Source: Flexifilum sp963727545 (lineage in GTDB: Bacteria; Chloroflexota; Anaerolineae; Aggregatilineales; Phototrophicaceae). From it: DNA of 64,000 nucleotides. Shown here one piece after another: positions 52,481-62,082 of this stretch (its first letter is position 1; every line of letters begins with the position of its first letter). Location of the stretch: NCBI GenBank assembly GCA_963727545.1, contig CAVSGS010000023.1:1-64000 (forward strand), given 5' to 3'. Made by a program: the position numbers and the translations under genes. The notes beneath the pieces were generated by a model. It was not told the DNA's origin. It made no database searches and saw only the letters and a list, made by a program, of their open reading frames with translations.

Positions 52481-53530
52481 ATGCGAAAATTCCTGCTTTT
52501 GATCATCACCATTATTCTGCTGCTGCCAACCGTCGCGCAGGCGCAGACGAATTCAAGCTGTGGGACGCTGTCGACCGCCGACTGCACGATCATGACCGAC
52601 TCGCAGGCAGCGATGGCAAATCTGAAGTCAGCAACGTTAGACCTTCGTTTGACGCTTCACGTCCAGAATCTGCCCGAAGGCGACCTTGAAGTGCTGGCGA
52701 TTGGTGGCGGCGCGTATCAGGTCGATGTGCCGGCGTGGAATAACCGGTTGGCATTCTCCAACGGGCAGGCATTTGCGAGCTACCTCGCCGGATATTTACA
52801 TGATGTGGGTGCCAGCATCAATCTGACGTTTTCGATGCAATCGGGGAGCGACGTCGAAGCGGCGGCGCTGCAAATGCGTTTAGCGGACAGCGTCGTTTAC
52901 TTCAACATGAGTGGCTTACGCGCCTTGTTCGGCGATTTGTCGGCATACGGCTGGGCGGGTATCGACCTTGAAGGTCTCCTGCGGTTGATGCTCGATCAAG
53001 ACCCGCATGTCTTTGACGACTATCTGAAAGGTACCGGTGTCGCGGGAGTCAACCCGGTCGATACCTCCCCGTGGACCAGCGTCAGCCGCCTGAAATCGGT
53101 GGAACCGGGGATCGCCATCTTCGAGACGCGCCTCAAATTGAGCGATATGCTGACTGATCCGGCGGTCGATGCAGCCTATCGCCAGCAGCTTGAACAGATG
53201 CAGAGCCGCTCAGATGCGGAGATGACGCTCTTGCTGTTGCAGATGATCGTCGGCGATTCGGAGGTCGTGGTCCAGCAGCGCATCCGGCTCAGCGATCACT
53301 ATCTGGAAACGCTCGATCTGACCTACGAACTTGACCTCGATCGTTTTTCGCAAAAGATGCTGTTCCCGGACGCAGAGACGACGCAACCGCTGCACATCGA
53401 TTTCGGCTATCACGTCCAATACAACCATTTCAATGCTGCTCCGCCGATCACTGCGCCGAACGACGTGGCTCAGATTTTCGACTACGATACGCTGCGCCGG
53501 TTGATGATCGGGAGTGGGGCACCGCTGTGA
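52481..53530 (+). CDS. Secreted protein of the export operon
   Basis: 349 residues. MRKFLLLIITIILLLPTVAQA is a signal peptide with a likely cleavage after AQA. The rest is soluble and beta-rich, with SCGTLSTADC near the new N-terminus (two Cys, possible disulfide) and no lipobox in the usual place. It resembles LolA/LppX-like lipoprotein carriers only in general layout. ATG 52481 with AGGAAAGGAAAG upstream gives the signal peptide; the frame is open 12 codons further. It may be the exported or docking partner of the adaptors and permeases around it. Confidence 0.8.
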   Translation: MRKFLLLIITIILLLPTVAQAQTNSSCGTLSTADCTIMTDSQAAMANLKSATLDLRLTLHVQNLPEGDLEVLAIGGGAYQVDVPAWNNRLAFSNGQAFASYLAGYLHDVGASINLTFSMQSGSDVEAAALQMRLADSVVYFNMSGLRALFGDLSAYGWAGIDLEGLLRLMLDQDPHVFDDYLKGTGVAGVNPVDTSPWTSVSRLKSVEPGIAIFETRLKLSDMLTDPAVDAAYRQQLEQMQSRSDAEMTLLLLQMIVGDSEVVVQQRIRLSDHYLETLDLTYELDLDRFSQKMLFPDAETTQPLHIDFGYHVQYNHFNAAPPITAPNDVAQIFDYDTLRRLMIGSGAPL

Positions 53531-53550
53531 GTCTTCCGCAGCTGTAAGCG

Positions 53551-54792
53551 ATGAACGTGGTTGAAAGCATTCGCATCGCGCTGGGCAGCCTGCTGATCAA
53601 CCGGCTGCGCGCCGTTCTGACGACACTCGGTATCATCATCGGCGTAGGCGCGGTGATCGGCTTAGTGAGCCTCGGTCGCGGCGTCGAGCACTTCGTTCAG
53701 TCGGAATTTCAGGCGTTGGGATCGAACGTGTTGTTCGTGTTCTCGTCCACGCCGACCAGCGGAACGCGGACGACGATCCAGCCGCTTAGCACGATTGAGG
53801 GTGAAGCGCTGGCGAATCCGCTGAACGCGCCGAGCATCCGCCGGGTGGCGCTGGAATACAGCCTCCCGGCGCTGGTCGCGGCGGGGGCGAATGTCGCCCA
53901 GACCGTCGTAACCGGAACAACGCCGAATTTCGTCGACGTGCGGGCATGGTATCCGCAGTTGGGTACTTTCATCAGCGCGGAGGATGTCGATAACGCGGCG
54001 CGGGTGGCGGTGCTGGGGACAACGATGGTCGAGCGGCTGTTCGGCGACAAGAGTTACGACCCCGTCGGGCAGATCGTGCGGATCAATCAGCGGGTGTTCA
54101 CGGTGATCGGCGTGCTGACCGAGCAAGGCGGCGGACTGGGCGCGCTTGGCGATCAAAACGAGGTGATTTACATCCCGCTCTCGACGGCGCAAACCCGGCT
54201 CGACCGCGCCCGCACCCGCGATGGCGGCTATCAAGTCGACGTGTTCGACGTGCAGGCGGTCAGCGAGGAGAAGATGGAGTCGGCGTCGCTGGAGATTGAA
54301 AGCTATCTCAGTGACGCGCATGACATTCACTTTCAAGGCGAGCAGGACTTCCGCATCATCAATCAAGGCGATCTGCTGTCGTCGTTGGGAGCGGTCACCG
54401 GCATCCTGACCGTCTTTCTGAGCCTGATCGCCGGGATTTCGCTGCTGGTCGGCGGCATCGGCATCATGAACATCATGCTGGTCTCGGTGACCGAGCGTAC
54501 CCGCGAGATCGGGCTGCGTAAGGCGGTCGGAGCGCGCGGAGCGGACATCATGCTGCAATTCCTGATCGAAAGCCTGATCCTATCATTCCTCGGCGGCGCG
54601 TTGGGGATCGCTTTTGGCTGGCTGATCACGATAATTGGCGGGGTGCTGGTGCCAGATTTGCAGCTCGCGCTGACGACCGATGCGGTGCTGCTGGCGACCG
54701 TCGTCAGTACGCTGATCGGCATCTTCTTCGGGCTGTACCCGGCAAGCCGCGCCGCTCGAATGCGCCCGATCGAGGCGCTGAGGTTCGAATAA
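53551..54792 (+). CDS. MacB/FtsX-type ABC permease, copy 1
   Basis: 413 residues. A first membrane helix (about 10-45), a large extracytoplasmic domain (50-280), then three helices near 285-310, 335-365 and 375-400. LLVGGIGIMNIMLVSVTERTREIGLRKAVGARGADIM is represented by its parts LVGGIGIMNIMLVSV and TREIGLRKAVGARG, the FtsX signature. MacB normally carries its ATPase domain at the N-terminus; this protein has none, so a separate ATPase must power it. Its TAA overlaps the ATG of the next permease (TAATG). Confidence 0.92.
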   Translation: MNVVESIRIALGSLLINRLRAVLTTLGIIIGVGAVIGLVSLGRGVEHFVQSEFQALGSNVLFVFSSTPTSGTRTTIQPLSTIEGEALANPLNAPSIRRVALEYSLPALVAAGANVAQTVVTGTTPNFVDVRAWYPQLGTFISAEDVDNAARVAVLGTTMVERLFGDKSYDPVGQIVRINQRVFTVIGVLTEQGGGLGALGDQNEVIYIPLSTAQTRLDRARTRDGGYQVDVFDVQAVSEEKMESASLEIESYLSDAHDIHFQGEQDFRIINQGDLLSSLGAVTGILTVFLSLIAGISLLVGGIGIMNIMLVSVTERTREIGLRKAVGARGADIMLQFLIESLILSFLGGALGIAFGWLITIIGGVLVPDLQLALTTDAVLLATVVSTLIGIFFGLYPASRAARMRPIEALRFE

Positions 54793-56024
54793 TGATCGGC
54801 TCGATTTTCGAAAACGTGCGCGTCGCCCTCAGCGGATTGCGCTCGAACAAGCTGCGCTCGGCGCTGACGATGCTCGGTATCACCATCGGCGTCGCGGCGG
54901 TGATTGTGCTGGTCTCGATCGGTCAGGCGGTCGATACCTTCGTGCGCGGACAGTTCCTCGGTTTAGGCACCAACCTCGTGATCGTCTTCTCCGGGCAAAA
55001 CGCGCGCGGCGAGACGGTGCGCCTGACTCTGAATGAGGCGCGAGCGCTCGACGACCCGGCGCGCGTGCCGGATGCGCTCTACGTGATGCCGCAGGTCAAT
55101 CTGACGCGCGCCGTCGCTTATGCCGGACGTGAGGCGGCAGGGCGGATTCGTGGAGTAACGCCCAACTTTCCCGTAGTGCGCAGTCGAGCGGTGGCTGCCG
55201 GTCGCTTCTTCGATCAGACCGAGATGGATGGGTTGGCGCGGGTCGCCGTGATCGGCTTGACGGTGGTCGACCGGCTGTTCCCGGATACGTATCCGGTCGG
55301 GCAAACGATCCGCATCGGCGGCGTGAATTTTCGCGTGGTTGGCGTGATGGCGGATGCGAGCAGTGTCGGTGGTTTCGGTGGCGATGAGAACGACCAAATC
55401 TTCGTGCCGATCACGACGGCGCAGACGCGCTTGAGTGGCGAACGTGATCTGAGCGGCGACCGCCCGATCAGCAGCTTATTGGTGCAAGCGCGTGACGATC
55501 AAAGCATCGACCGCTTGGCGGCGGAGATCCGCCAGACCCTCCGCGAGGAGCGGCGGATCAGCTTCCGCGACGAGGACACGTTCGAGATCTACACGCAGAC
55601 CGATCTGCTCAACTCGCTGGAGCAGATCACCGGGCTGCTGACGATTTTCCTCGCCATCATCGCCGGGATTTCGCTGCTGGTCGGCGGGATTGGGATCATG
55701 AACATTATGCTGGTGACGGTGACGGAGCGTACCCGCGAGATCGGATTGCGCAAGGCAGTCGGCGCGCAGAAGCGCGACATCGTATTGCAATTCTTGGTCG
55801 AGGCGATGGCGATCTCGCTGGTTGGCGGTGCGATTGGCGTCAGCATCTCGCTGGTGGGCGCGCTGCTGGTATCGGCGCTTTCGCCGGACTTGCAGGTCAC
55901 GATTGAGGGCGGCAGTGTCCTCTTGGCGACGGCGATCTCGTTCGGTATCGGCGTATTCTTCGGCATCTATCCGGCGAATCGGGCGGCAGCCCTGAACCCG
56001 ATCGATGCGCTGCGCTACGAGTGA
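54792..56024 (+). CDS. MacB/FtsX-type ABC permease, copy 2
   Basis: 410 residues, a clear paralogue of the previous gene with the same four helices and LVGGIGIMNIMLVTVTERT and TREIGLRKAVGAQK blocks. Its extracytoplasmic domain contains GFGGDENDQIFVPITTAQT where copy 1 has LGDQNEVIYIPLSTAQT. The two permeases probably form a heterodimer. No ATPase gene follows; the next gene is a regulator on the same strand. Confidence 0.92.
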   Translation: MIGSIFENVRVALSGLRSNKLRSALTMLGITIGVAAVIVLVSIGQAVDTFVRGQFLGLGTNLVIVFSGQNARGETVRLTLNEARALDDPARVPDALYVMPQVNLTRAVAYAGREAAGRIRGVTPNFPVVRSRAVAAGRFFDQTEMDGLARVAVIGLTVVDRLFPDTYPVGQTIRIGGVNFRVVGVMADASSVGGFGGDENDQIFVPITTAQTRLSGERDLSGDRPISSLLVQARDDQSIDRLAAEIRQTLREERRISFRDEDTFEIYTQTDLLNSLEQITGLLTIFLAIIAGISLLVGGIGIMNIMLVTVTERTREIGLRKAVGAQKRDIVLQFLVEAMAISLVGGAIGVSISLVGALLVSALSPDLQVTIEGGSVLLATAISFGIGVFFGIYPANRAAALNPIDALRYE

Positions 56025-56162
56025 GGCGTTCACGGGACTAGGCGTGTCGAATGTCACCTGATCCCAAGGAAAGCACACCTTTATGCGTTAACTGTCGCGG
56101 TGCCGTCGCCAGAGCGGACTTTCACTGCTACAATAATACGGGTTAAGAGCAGGAGTACGGGC

Positions 56163-56723
56163 ATGGCGGCAAGCGGCGACAGTAGGGCAATGTTGAGTGC
56201 AGTCCACGACAGCATGATCGATGGCTTGGGACAGCTCACCGACTATTTTGGCTTCAGCAAGGTCATGGGTCAAATGTACGGCGCCATGCTGCTCAGCGAC
56301 CGCCCGTTATGCCTTGACGATTTGGTCGAGCGGTTGAGTATCTCCAAAGCCAATGCCAGTATGAATACGCGGACGCTCGAAAATCTGGGGATGGTGCGGC
56401 AGGTTTGGGTGCGCGGCAGCGGTGGACGGCGCAAGTTCTACGAAGCCGAAACCGACTTCTGGCAAATCATCACCAATATCCTCAAGGGACGCGAGATGCG
56501 CGATGTGGATCGCGCCATCGGCGTGATGGAGGAGAACATCCGTCGCCTGCACTCCCAGATGGACACGATGGACGAACAAGACCGCGAACTGGCACAGCTA
56601 TACGTCGAGCGGATCAAGCAGATGCAGGGCTTGTTCGAGTTCGCGCAGACGATCATCGTCACGATCCTCGCGCGCGTGAGCGAGACCGACGCCGGCGAAA
56701 TTTCGCATATCGAGATCGAGTGA
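56163..56723 (+). CDS. GbsR/MarR-type transcriptional regulator
   Basis: 186 residues. Winged-helix domain in the first 100 (LTDYFGFSKVMGQMYGAML, CLDDLVERLSISKANASMN, LGMVRQVWVRGSGGRRKFYEAE), then a long helix (EENIRRLHSQMDTMDEQDREL) and a C-terminal helix. This fits the GbsR branch of MarR-like repressors. ATG 56163 has GCAGGAG 8 bases upstream; the frame is open to 56100 but that start lacks support. It lies just after the export operon, so it may control it. Confidence 0.88.
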   Translation: MAASGDSRAMLSAVHDSMIDGLGQLTDYFGFSKVMGQMYGAMLLSDRPLCLDDLVERLSISKANASMNTRTLENLGMVRQVWVRGSGGRRKFYEAETDFWQIITNILKGREMRDVDRAIGVMEENIRRLHSQMDTMDEQDRELAQLYVERIKQMQGLFEFAQTIIVTILARVSETDAGEISHIEIE

Positions 56724-56745
56724 GGCGGCAGCGCATAACTTCCCC

Positions 56746-56774
56746 TTGCTGCTCGATCCCGGCTCGCCTATAAT
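56746..56774 (+). promoter_or_regulatory. Promoter for tRNA-Leu
   Basis: TTGCTG (56746-56751), a 17-base spacer and a perfect TATAAT (56769-56774), with the tRNA beginning 13 bases further. Ideal spacing and position. Confidence 0.75.
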
Positions 56775-56786
56775 TTCGTTGATCGC

Positions 56787-56868
56787 GGGGGAGTGGCGGA
56801 ACTGGCAGACGCGCATGACTTAGGATCATGTCTCTTACGAGGTGAGGGTTCGAGTCCCTCCTTCCCCA
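56787..56868 (+). tRNA. tRNA-Leu (anticodon TAG)
   Basis: 82 bases. Acceptor GGGGGAG pairs with CTTCCCC (56861-56867) with one G-U; discriminator A at 56868. The anticodon stem CATGA/TCATG encloses loop CTTAGGA, so the anticodon is TAG (56821-56823), reading CUN leucine codons. The long variable arm (around CTCTTACGAG) and T-arm GAGGG-TTCGAGT-CCCTC are as expected for a class-II tRNA. CCA is not encoded. Confidence 0.95.
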
Positions 56869-56926
56869 CTAATTTAAAAACAAAATCGGCTCATCCGCGA
56901 GCCGATTTTGTTTTCTAGGCGAAGGT
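56861..56926 (+). repeat. Direct repeat, copy A: tRNA-Leu 3' end plus terminator
   Basis: This 66-base block, covering the 3' acceptor strand of tRNA-Leu and the hairpin behind it, recurs at 63531-63596 in the same orientation with 5 mismatches. The copies are exactly 6670 bases apart and bracket the accessory segment. The arrangement looks like attL/attR of an element integrated at a tRNA gene, though no integrase is present. Confidence 0.75.
56877..56914 (+). terminator. Terminator of tRNA-Leu
   Basis: The stem AAAACAAAATCGGCTC (56877-56892) pairs perfectly with 56899-56914 around a 6-base loop, ending in a T-rich tract. Typical factor-independent terminator. Confidence 0.9.
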
Positions 56927-57232
56927 GAGGGTTTGAAGATTCCTCGTGTCGTGCGTCACGGTCGTAAGCCGCGTCCTGATGCTTGAAAGAGTGGGCAAGC
57001 GCATGGTGCAAGTGCGTTTGATCGGTTCAACAGAGGCAGGCAGTTACCCCAGAACGTTACCCCCAATCAATATCCCTTAGACTTAAGAAAAACGTCCTCA
57101 GATTTGATTGTCATTTCGACGTTTACGCTACAAATGCTCGTCGAGAAGAGAAAGGAGGCATCAATCGGGCTTAGTATGTTCGGCTGTTTGTACATAATGA
57201 GTTTCCTTTAGAAATTCGCTGGAGATAAACTG
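56927..57232. other. Non-coding stretch before the rearranged oligopeptide ABC locus
   Basis: About 300 bases without a gene I can support. AAAGGAGG at 57151-57158 looks like a ribosome-binding site but no start codon follows at a useful distance. The sequence is AT-richer towards 57060-57230 and probably holds the promoter of the locus, for example TTGATT near 57105 with TACAAA about 19 bases on, which is a weak match. GGAG near 57222 serves the ATG at 57233. Confidence 0.4.
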
Positions 57233-58140
57233 ATGCAGCAATTCATACGGCAAAATCGGTTACGGTCACTGACCTTGTTCATGCTCCTTCTGTTCCTCGC
57301 GTTGTCCGGCACGTCGATTTTTGCACAAGATGGCGACCTGAATATCTTGACAATTGGGCGCGAAGGCAACACGACCTATACTCGCAACTTCAACCCATTC
57401 TCGCCGTCGGCGAGTTGCAAAAGATTCGCTGGGAGAAGATTTCGTTCGTGTCACAGAGCGCCATGAACGCGCTCAATCCGGTGATGACCATCGGCACACA
57501 GATCGTCGACGCTATTCAGGCGCATGTGCCGATGAAAAAGAACGTTGCGCGGGCACGTGCCCGCGAACTGCTCGAAACCGTCGGCATCGAGGCGGATCGC
57601 GTCGATAGCTACCCGCATCAACTCAGCGGCGGGATGCGCCAGCGCGCCGTGATCGCCATTGCGCTCGCGCTCAAGCCGGAACTGATCATCATGGACGAGC
57701 CGACAACCGCGCTCGACGTGGTGGTGCAAAAGCAGATCATCGACGAAATCCAGCAGTTGAAGGATAAGTTCGGCTTTTCGGTGATCTTCATCACGCACGA
57801 CCTATCGCTGCTGGTCGAATTCTCCGACCGAATCGCCATCATGTACGCGGGCGAAGTCGCGGAGATCGGTCCGTCGCGCGACATCTTCACCCGACCGCAG
57901 CATCCGTATACCCAACGCTTGATGAACTCATTCCCTCGGCTGCGCGGCGAACGCTCGGCGCTGCTTGGTATCCCCGGTTCGCCGCCGGACTTGACCGCGC
58001 CGCCGTCAGGCTGTCGTTTTCACCCGCGTTGCCAACTGGCGATTCAAGGGCTGTGCGAGATCGAGGAGCCGATCCTAATGCCGGTGGGCGAGCACCACGA
58101 AGCTGCCTGCCATCTTGTGACTGAGCGAGAAGCCCGATGA
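57233..58140 (+). pseudogene. Chimera: start of an oligopeptide-binding protein joined to the end of an ABC ATPase (dppA'-'dppD)
   Basis: From ATG 57233 there is a signal peptide (LTLFMLLLFLALSGTSIFAQ) followed by LNILTIGREGNTTYTRNFNPFSP, the N-terminus of a DppA/OppA-type substrate-binding protein. At about 57405-57415 this stops matching. In another frame the sequence becomes ELQKIRWEKISFVSQSAMNALNPV, the middle of a DppD-type ATPase, running to 58140 with YPHQLSGGMRQR (signature), LIIMDEPTTALD (Walker B) and HDLSLL. The ATPase lacks its Walker A and first 80 or so residues. The rest of dppA, both permeases and the start of dppD seem deleted. Either a genuine deletion or an assembly chimera. 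Confidence 0.85.
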
Positions 58141-59141
58141 CACTTCAACCCGAACAACCCATTCTCGAAGCCCGTAACCTGACCAAACACTTCAGTGCGG
58201 GCAGCACGTTCTCGCGGGTGCAAGTGCGCGCGGTTGAAGGCGCTGACATCCGGCTCTATCGCGGGCGTGTGACGGCGCTCGTCGGCGAAAGCGGCAGCGG
58301 CAAAAGCACCATCATTCGGATGCTGGCGCGGCTTTACGAGCCGACCAGCGGCGACATCCTGTTCGAAGGGCAGAACATCGGCAGCCAGCGGGGGAGGCGA
58401 GCGCTGCTGCGTTATCGCAGTCAGGTGCAGATGATCTTCCAAGACCCGTTCAGTTCGCTGAATCCGGTGCACCGCGTTGATCATCACTTGATCCGCCCGC
58501 TGCGGATTCACGGCAAAGCGCACGGACGGCGCGAACTCGATGCGCAGGTCGAAGCGCTGCTGAACCGCGTCAAGCTGACTCCGCCGGAGGAGTTCGCCGC
58601 CAAGTACCCGCATCAACTCAGCGGCGGGCAGCGGCAGCGGGTCGCCATCGCGCGGGCACTGGCGGTCGAGCCGAACGTGATGCTCGCCGACGAGCCGGTG
58701 TCGATGCTCGACGTCTCGATCCGCATCGGCATTTTGAACCTGCTCGACGAACTGCGCGCGGTCTACAACATGGCGGTGCTTTACGTGACCCACGACATCG
58801 CCAGCGCCCGCTATTTTGCGCAGGAGATCGTCGTCATGTACGCCGGGCACATCGTTGAACGCGGCGAGAGCGAGACGCTGATCCAAGACCCGAAGCATCC
58901 ATACACCCAACTGCTGCTGTCGGCGGTGCCTGACCCCGATCGCGGACTGAAAACGGCGGATACGACGATCAGCGGCGAAGTGCCGAGCCTGACCAGCATT
59001 TCGGTGGGTTGTCCGTTCGCGGCACGCTGTCCGCACGTGATGGACGTCTGTCGTCAAGTGATGCCCGGTTATGAAGAGCCGGAACCGGGGCAGTTCGTCC
59101 GCTGTCACCTGTATGGCGCGGGAACAACCGATGCTCAATAA
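58137..59141 (+). CDS. DppF/OppF-type ABC transporter ATPase
   Basis: 334 residues, intact. GESGSGKSTI (Walker A), YPHQLSGGQRQRVAIARAL (signature), MLADEPVSMLDVSIR (Walker B with D-loop) and VTHDIASARYFA (H-loop). The C-terminal Cys-containing CPFAARCPHVMDVC is the oligopeptide-transporter zinc/FeS-like tail. It overlaps the truncated dppD by 4 bases (ATGA). Without a Walker-A-complete partner, permeases or binding protein in this locus it is unlikely to work alone. Confidence 0.93.
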   Translation: MTLQPEQPILEARNLTKHFSAGSTFSRVQVRAVEGADIRLYRGRVTALVGESGSGKSTIIRMLARLYEPTSGDILFEGQNIGSQRGRRALLRYRSQVQMIFQDPFSSLNPVHRVDHHLIRPLRIHGKAHGRRELDAQVEALLNRVKLTPPEEFAAKYPHQLSGGQRQRVAIARALAVEPNVMLADEPVSMLDVSIRIGILNLLDELRAVYNMAVLYVTHDIASARYFAQEIVVMYAGHIVERGESETLIQDPKHPYTQLLLSAVPDPDRGLKTADTTISGEVPSLTSISVGCPFAARCPHVMDVCRQVMPGYEEPEPGQFVRCHLYGAGTTDAQ

Positions 59142-59177
59142 GAGGCTTTATCAAAACGTCCGAAAGGGAAGGCTGTG

Positions 59178-60596
59178 ATGCCGGTTTTTTACAAGCCCGC
59201 CGATGGTTGGGCGGCTGACTTTATTCCGTTTTTCTGGGATGGCGAATTTCACCTTTTTTATCTGAAAGATTACCGCGACCGCACCGCTCACGGCGAGGGG
59301 ACGCCTTGGTTTCACTTGGGAACGCGCGATTTTGTCCACTTTACGGACTATGGCGAGGCGCTCCCGCGGGGCACGGAAGCGGATCAGGATTTGTACGTGT
59401 TTACCGGCTCGGTCTACGAGCATGACGGGCTGTTTCACATCTTCTACACCGGGCACAACCCGCACTTGAAAGCACAGGGCAAGCCGGAGCAGGCAGTCAT
59501 GCACGCGACCAGCCCCGACCTGATCGCGTGGACGAAGGACCCCGCCAACCCGATCCTGTTTACCGACTTTGATCGTTACGAGCCACATGACTGGCGTGAC
59601 CCATTCGTCTTTTGGAACGACGAGGCGCAGGCGTTCTGGATGCTGCTGGCGGCGCGCGTCAAGGATGGTCCTTACAATCGACGCGGGGTGACGGCGCTGG
59701 CGTCGTCCAAAGATTTGCAGCATTGGGACATTTGCCCGAATTTCTGGTCGCCGAGCCTCTACTACACCCACGAGTGCCCCGATCTATTCAAGATGGGCGA
59801 CTGGTGGTATCAGGTTTATTCGACCTTCTCCGAGCGCATGATCACCCACTATCGCATGAGCCGGACGCTGGCGGGTCCTTGGGTCGCGCCGGTGAACGAC
59901 AGCTTTGACGGGCGCGCCTTTTACGCCGCAAAAACCGCCGCTGCCGGCGAGCGCCGGTTCGTCTTCGGTTGGGATCCGTCGCGGACGGACGAAAAGGATA
60001 CCGGACATTGGAACTGGGGCGGAAATCTGGTCGTGCACGAGGTGAAGCAGGCGGATGACGGCAGCCTCACAGTGTGCCCGCCGCCGGAAGTGCTGGCGCA
60101 TTGGTCAGCGCAGCAGCCGGTGCAGCCTGATCCGCAGATGGGTGAGTGGCAGATCGCGAACGGAACGCTTCAAGCGGACGCGACCAGTTCGTTCGCATGG
60201 TGTAGACTCGGAGCTATGCCGACGACGTGCCGTATCGAGACGACCATCGCCTTCGACAAGTCCACGCGCACCTGTGGTCTGGTGCTGCGGGCGGACGATC
60301 CGATGGATAATGGCTATCTGCTGCGGCTGGAACCGGGACGGCAGCGGATCGTGTTCGAGCGCTTCCAGCGACCGGGCGATGAGCCGCCGATCATCGAGCG
60401 ACCGCTGACTTTGCGGGCGGGCGAGTCCGTGTTGCTGCGCGTGCTGGTCGAAGGCAGCGTGATCGTCGCCTACGCCAACGACGAGGTCGCGTTGAGCACG
60501 CGCGGCTACGAGCATCAAGGCGGGAGCTTCGGCGTGTTCGTCTCAGAGGGGCAGGCGTCGTTCAACGACAACGCCCTGTATACGGCTTCAGAATGA
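59178..60596 (+). CDS. GH32-like glycoside hydrolase (beta-fructosidase type), cytoplasmic
   Basis: 472 residues, no signal peptide. Five-bladed propeller: nucleophile candidate D14 in GWAADFIPFFWDG, transition-state Asp D141 in DWRDPFVFW, and acid/base E199 in HECPDLFKMG, the D/RDP/EC triad of GH32. A C-terminal beta-sandwich (about 330-470) is present. Substrate probably a fructose- or related sugar oligomer; GH43/68 relatives cannot be excluded. ATG 59178 with AAAGGGAAGG upstream; GTG 59175 is one codon earlier. It overlaps the next gene (ATGA). Confidence 0.88.
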   Translation: MPVFYKPADGWAADFIPFFWDGEFHLFYLKDYRDRTAHGEGTPWFHLGTRDFVHFTDYGEALPRGTEADQDLYVFTGSVYEHDGLFHIFYTGHNPHLKAQGKPEQAVMHATSPDLIAWTKDPANPILFTDFDRYEPHDWRDPFVFWNDEAQAFWMLLAARVKDGPYNRRGVTALASSKDLQHWDICPNFWSPSLYYTHECPDLFKMGDWWYQVYSTFSERMITHYRMSRTLAGPWVAPVNDSFDGRAFYAAKTAAAGERRFVFGWDPSRTDEKDTGHWNWGGNLVVHEVKQADDGSLTVCPPPEVLAHWSAQQPVQPDPQMGEWQIANGTLQADATSSFAWCRLGAMPTTCRIETTIAFDKSTRTCGLVLRADDPMDNGYLLRLEPGRQRIVFERFQRPGDEPPIIERPLTLRAGESVLLRVLVEGSVIVAYANDEVALSTRGYEHQGGSFGVFVSEGQASFNDNALYTASE

Positions 60597-62012
60597 CCAG
60601 TCGTCGCACGCTGCTCAGGGCGTTGGGCGCGGGGGCGCTGGCGTTGGGTTTGCCGAAAGGAATACACGTTATGGCGGCGCAATCGGGCGGGGTGAAGCTG
60701 CATTACATCCACCCCGAACACATCATCGGGGACGTTCATCCCTACTTTCACGATGGGCGCTGGTATGTCTACTATCTCGCGCCGGGGTTCTACTCCAAGC
60801 TAATGACGTCGTCCGATCTGCTCGATTGGGAGCAGGTGCCGATTAGCCACACGCCGCCGGGAGCAGACGATCCCGACCTCGCGCCCTATTACGTGCTTGG
60901 TGTCTTCCGCGACGAGATCGGCGATGTCTATCGCACCTATCACGGCTGGACGGGCAGCAACATGTACAGCCATACCAGCACCGACCTGCTGCATTGGGAT
61001 TTCGCGCCGTTGGCGTATCGTGTGCTGGCGCAGTACCAGCGCTACTCCGGTCAGCGCGACCCCTACGTGTTCTGGAACGAGGCTGAGCAGCAGTACTGGT
61101 GTGTGATGACCTGCCGCGTCAGGGGCTACGACGCAAGTCAGGATGGTGCGATCGGCTATGCATCGTCGCCAGACTTGCAGCATTGGGAAGGACGAGGCGA
61201 CCTTCACTTCACCGGGACGACGCGCGAACCGGAAGTGCCGCAGGTCTTCAAGATCGGGGAGACGTGGGTGCTGCTGGCGAGCATCCACACCGGTGTGGAA
61301 GTCGGTAAGCCCTCGTATTGGACGAGCGACAGCCCGACCGGTCCGTGGACGGCGCATCTGCCTGATAGTCTGGACGGCGGAGACCTCGCCGCTGCTAACG
61401 TTGGTTTTGACGGCGAGCGCTGGCTGCTAATGGGCTGGATTCCGCTGACGACGACGGCTGCTCACGGACGGTATACTTGGGGCGGACATTTGGCGTTCCC
61501 GCGTGAAGTCATACTGATGGACGACGGCAGCTTGGGTACGCGGCTGGAACCGGGCATCAGCGCGGCGAATTCGCGGCGATCTGCTGTTCGACGCGGCATC
61601 CGGTGGTCTGAACGAGGCATCGTCGAATGGTGATGGCGAAACAGTCATTGAATTGCCGGGGCGTTTCGACCGTTTCGACGCCGACGTGCACGTCGCGTCG
61701 CTGTTGGACGGCGGCTCAGTTGCGCTGCGGATCGCCGGATTGATCGACATCGGCGTGGCGGCGGATGGGCAGTTGGTGATTGCACGGCGGGGGCAAGTTG
61801 GCACGCCTTACGCGCAGCTTCCGCTGCCGCCGCAGAGTCGCTATGATCTGCGGATCGTGGTCGAAGGCGACATTGTCGAGTTGTTCGTCAACGAACGCTA
61901 TTCGCTCTGCGCCCGACTGCCCGCCGATGCCGGAGCGACGGTGCTGCAGCTCGTGACCAGCGGCAAGGTGAACGTCGATCGGCTGCGGGTCTATGCGCTG
62001 CGCGATCGCTAA
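60593..62012 (+). pseudogene. Second GH32-like hydrolase with Tat-like signal, frameshifted
   Basis: The N-terminus is a twin-arginine-type signal (TSRRTLLRALGAGALALGLP), so export is expected, unlike its neighbour. Propeller motifs are diverged: GDVHPYFHDGRWYVYYL for the nucleophile region, GQRDPYVFWNE (RDP kept) and REPEVPQVFKIG where EC is changed to EV. The frame fails near 61570 and stops at 61633; one base later it continues RGDLLFDAASGGLNEASSNG and runs to 62012 with the C-terminal beta-sandwich (VEGDIVELFVNERYSL). One extra base near 61571 explains this. It overlaps the first GH32 gene by 4 bases. Confidence 0.85.
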
Positions 62013-62082
62013 AAATAAATCGTGAGGCGTGCCGCGTGGAATTTTGTGGCACGCCCACAAAAGAGAGTTTTAAGGCAAAATT

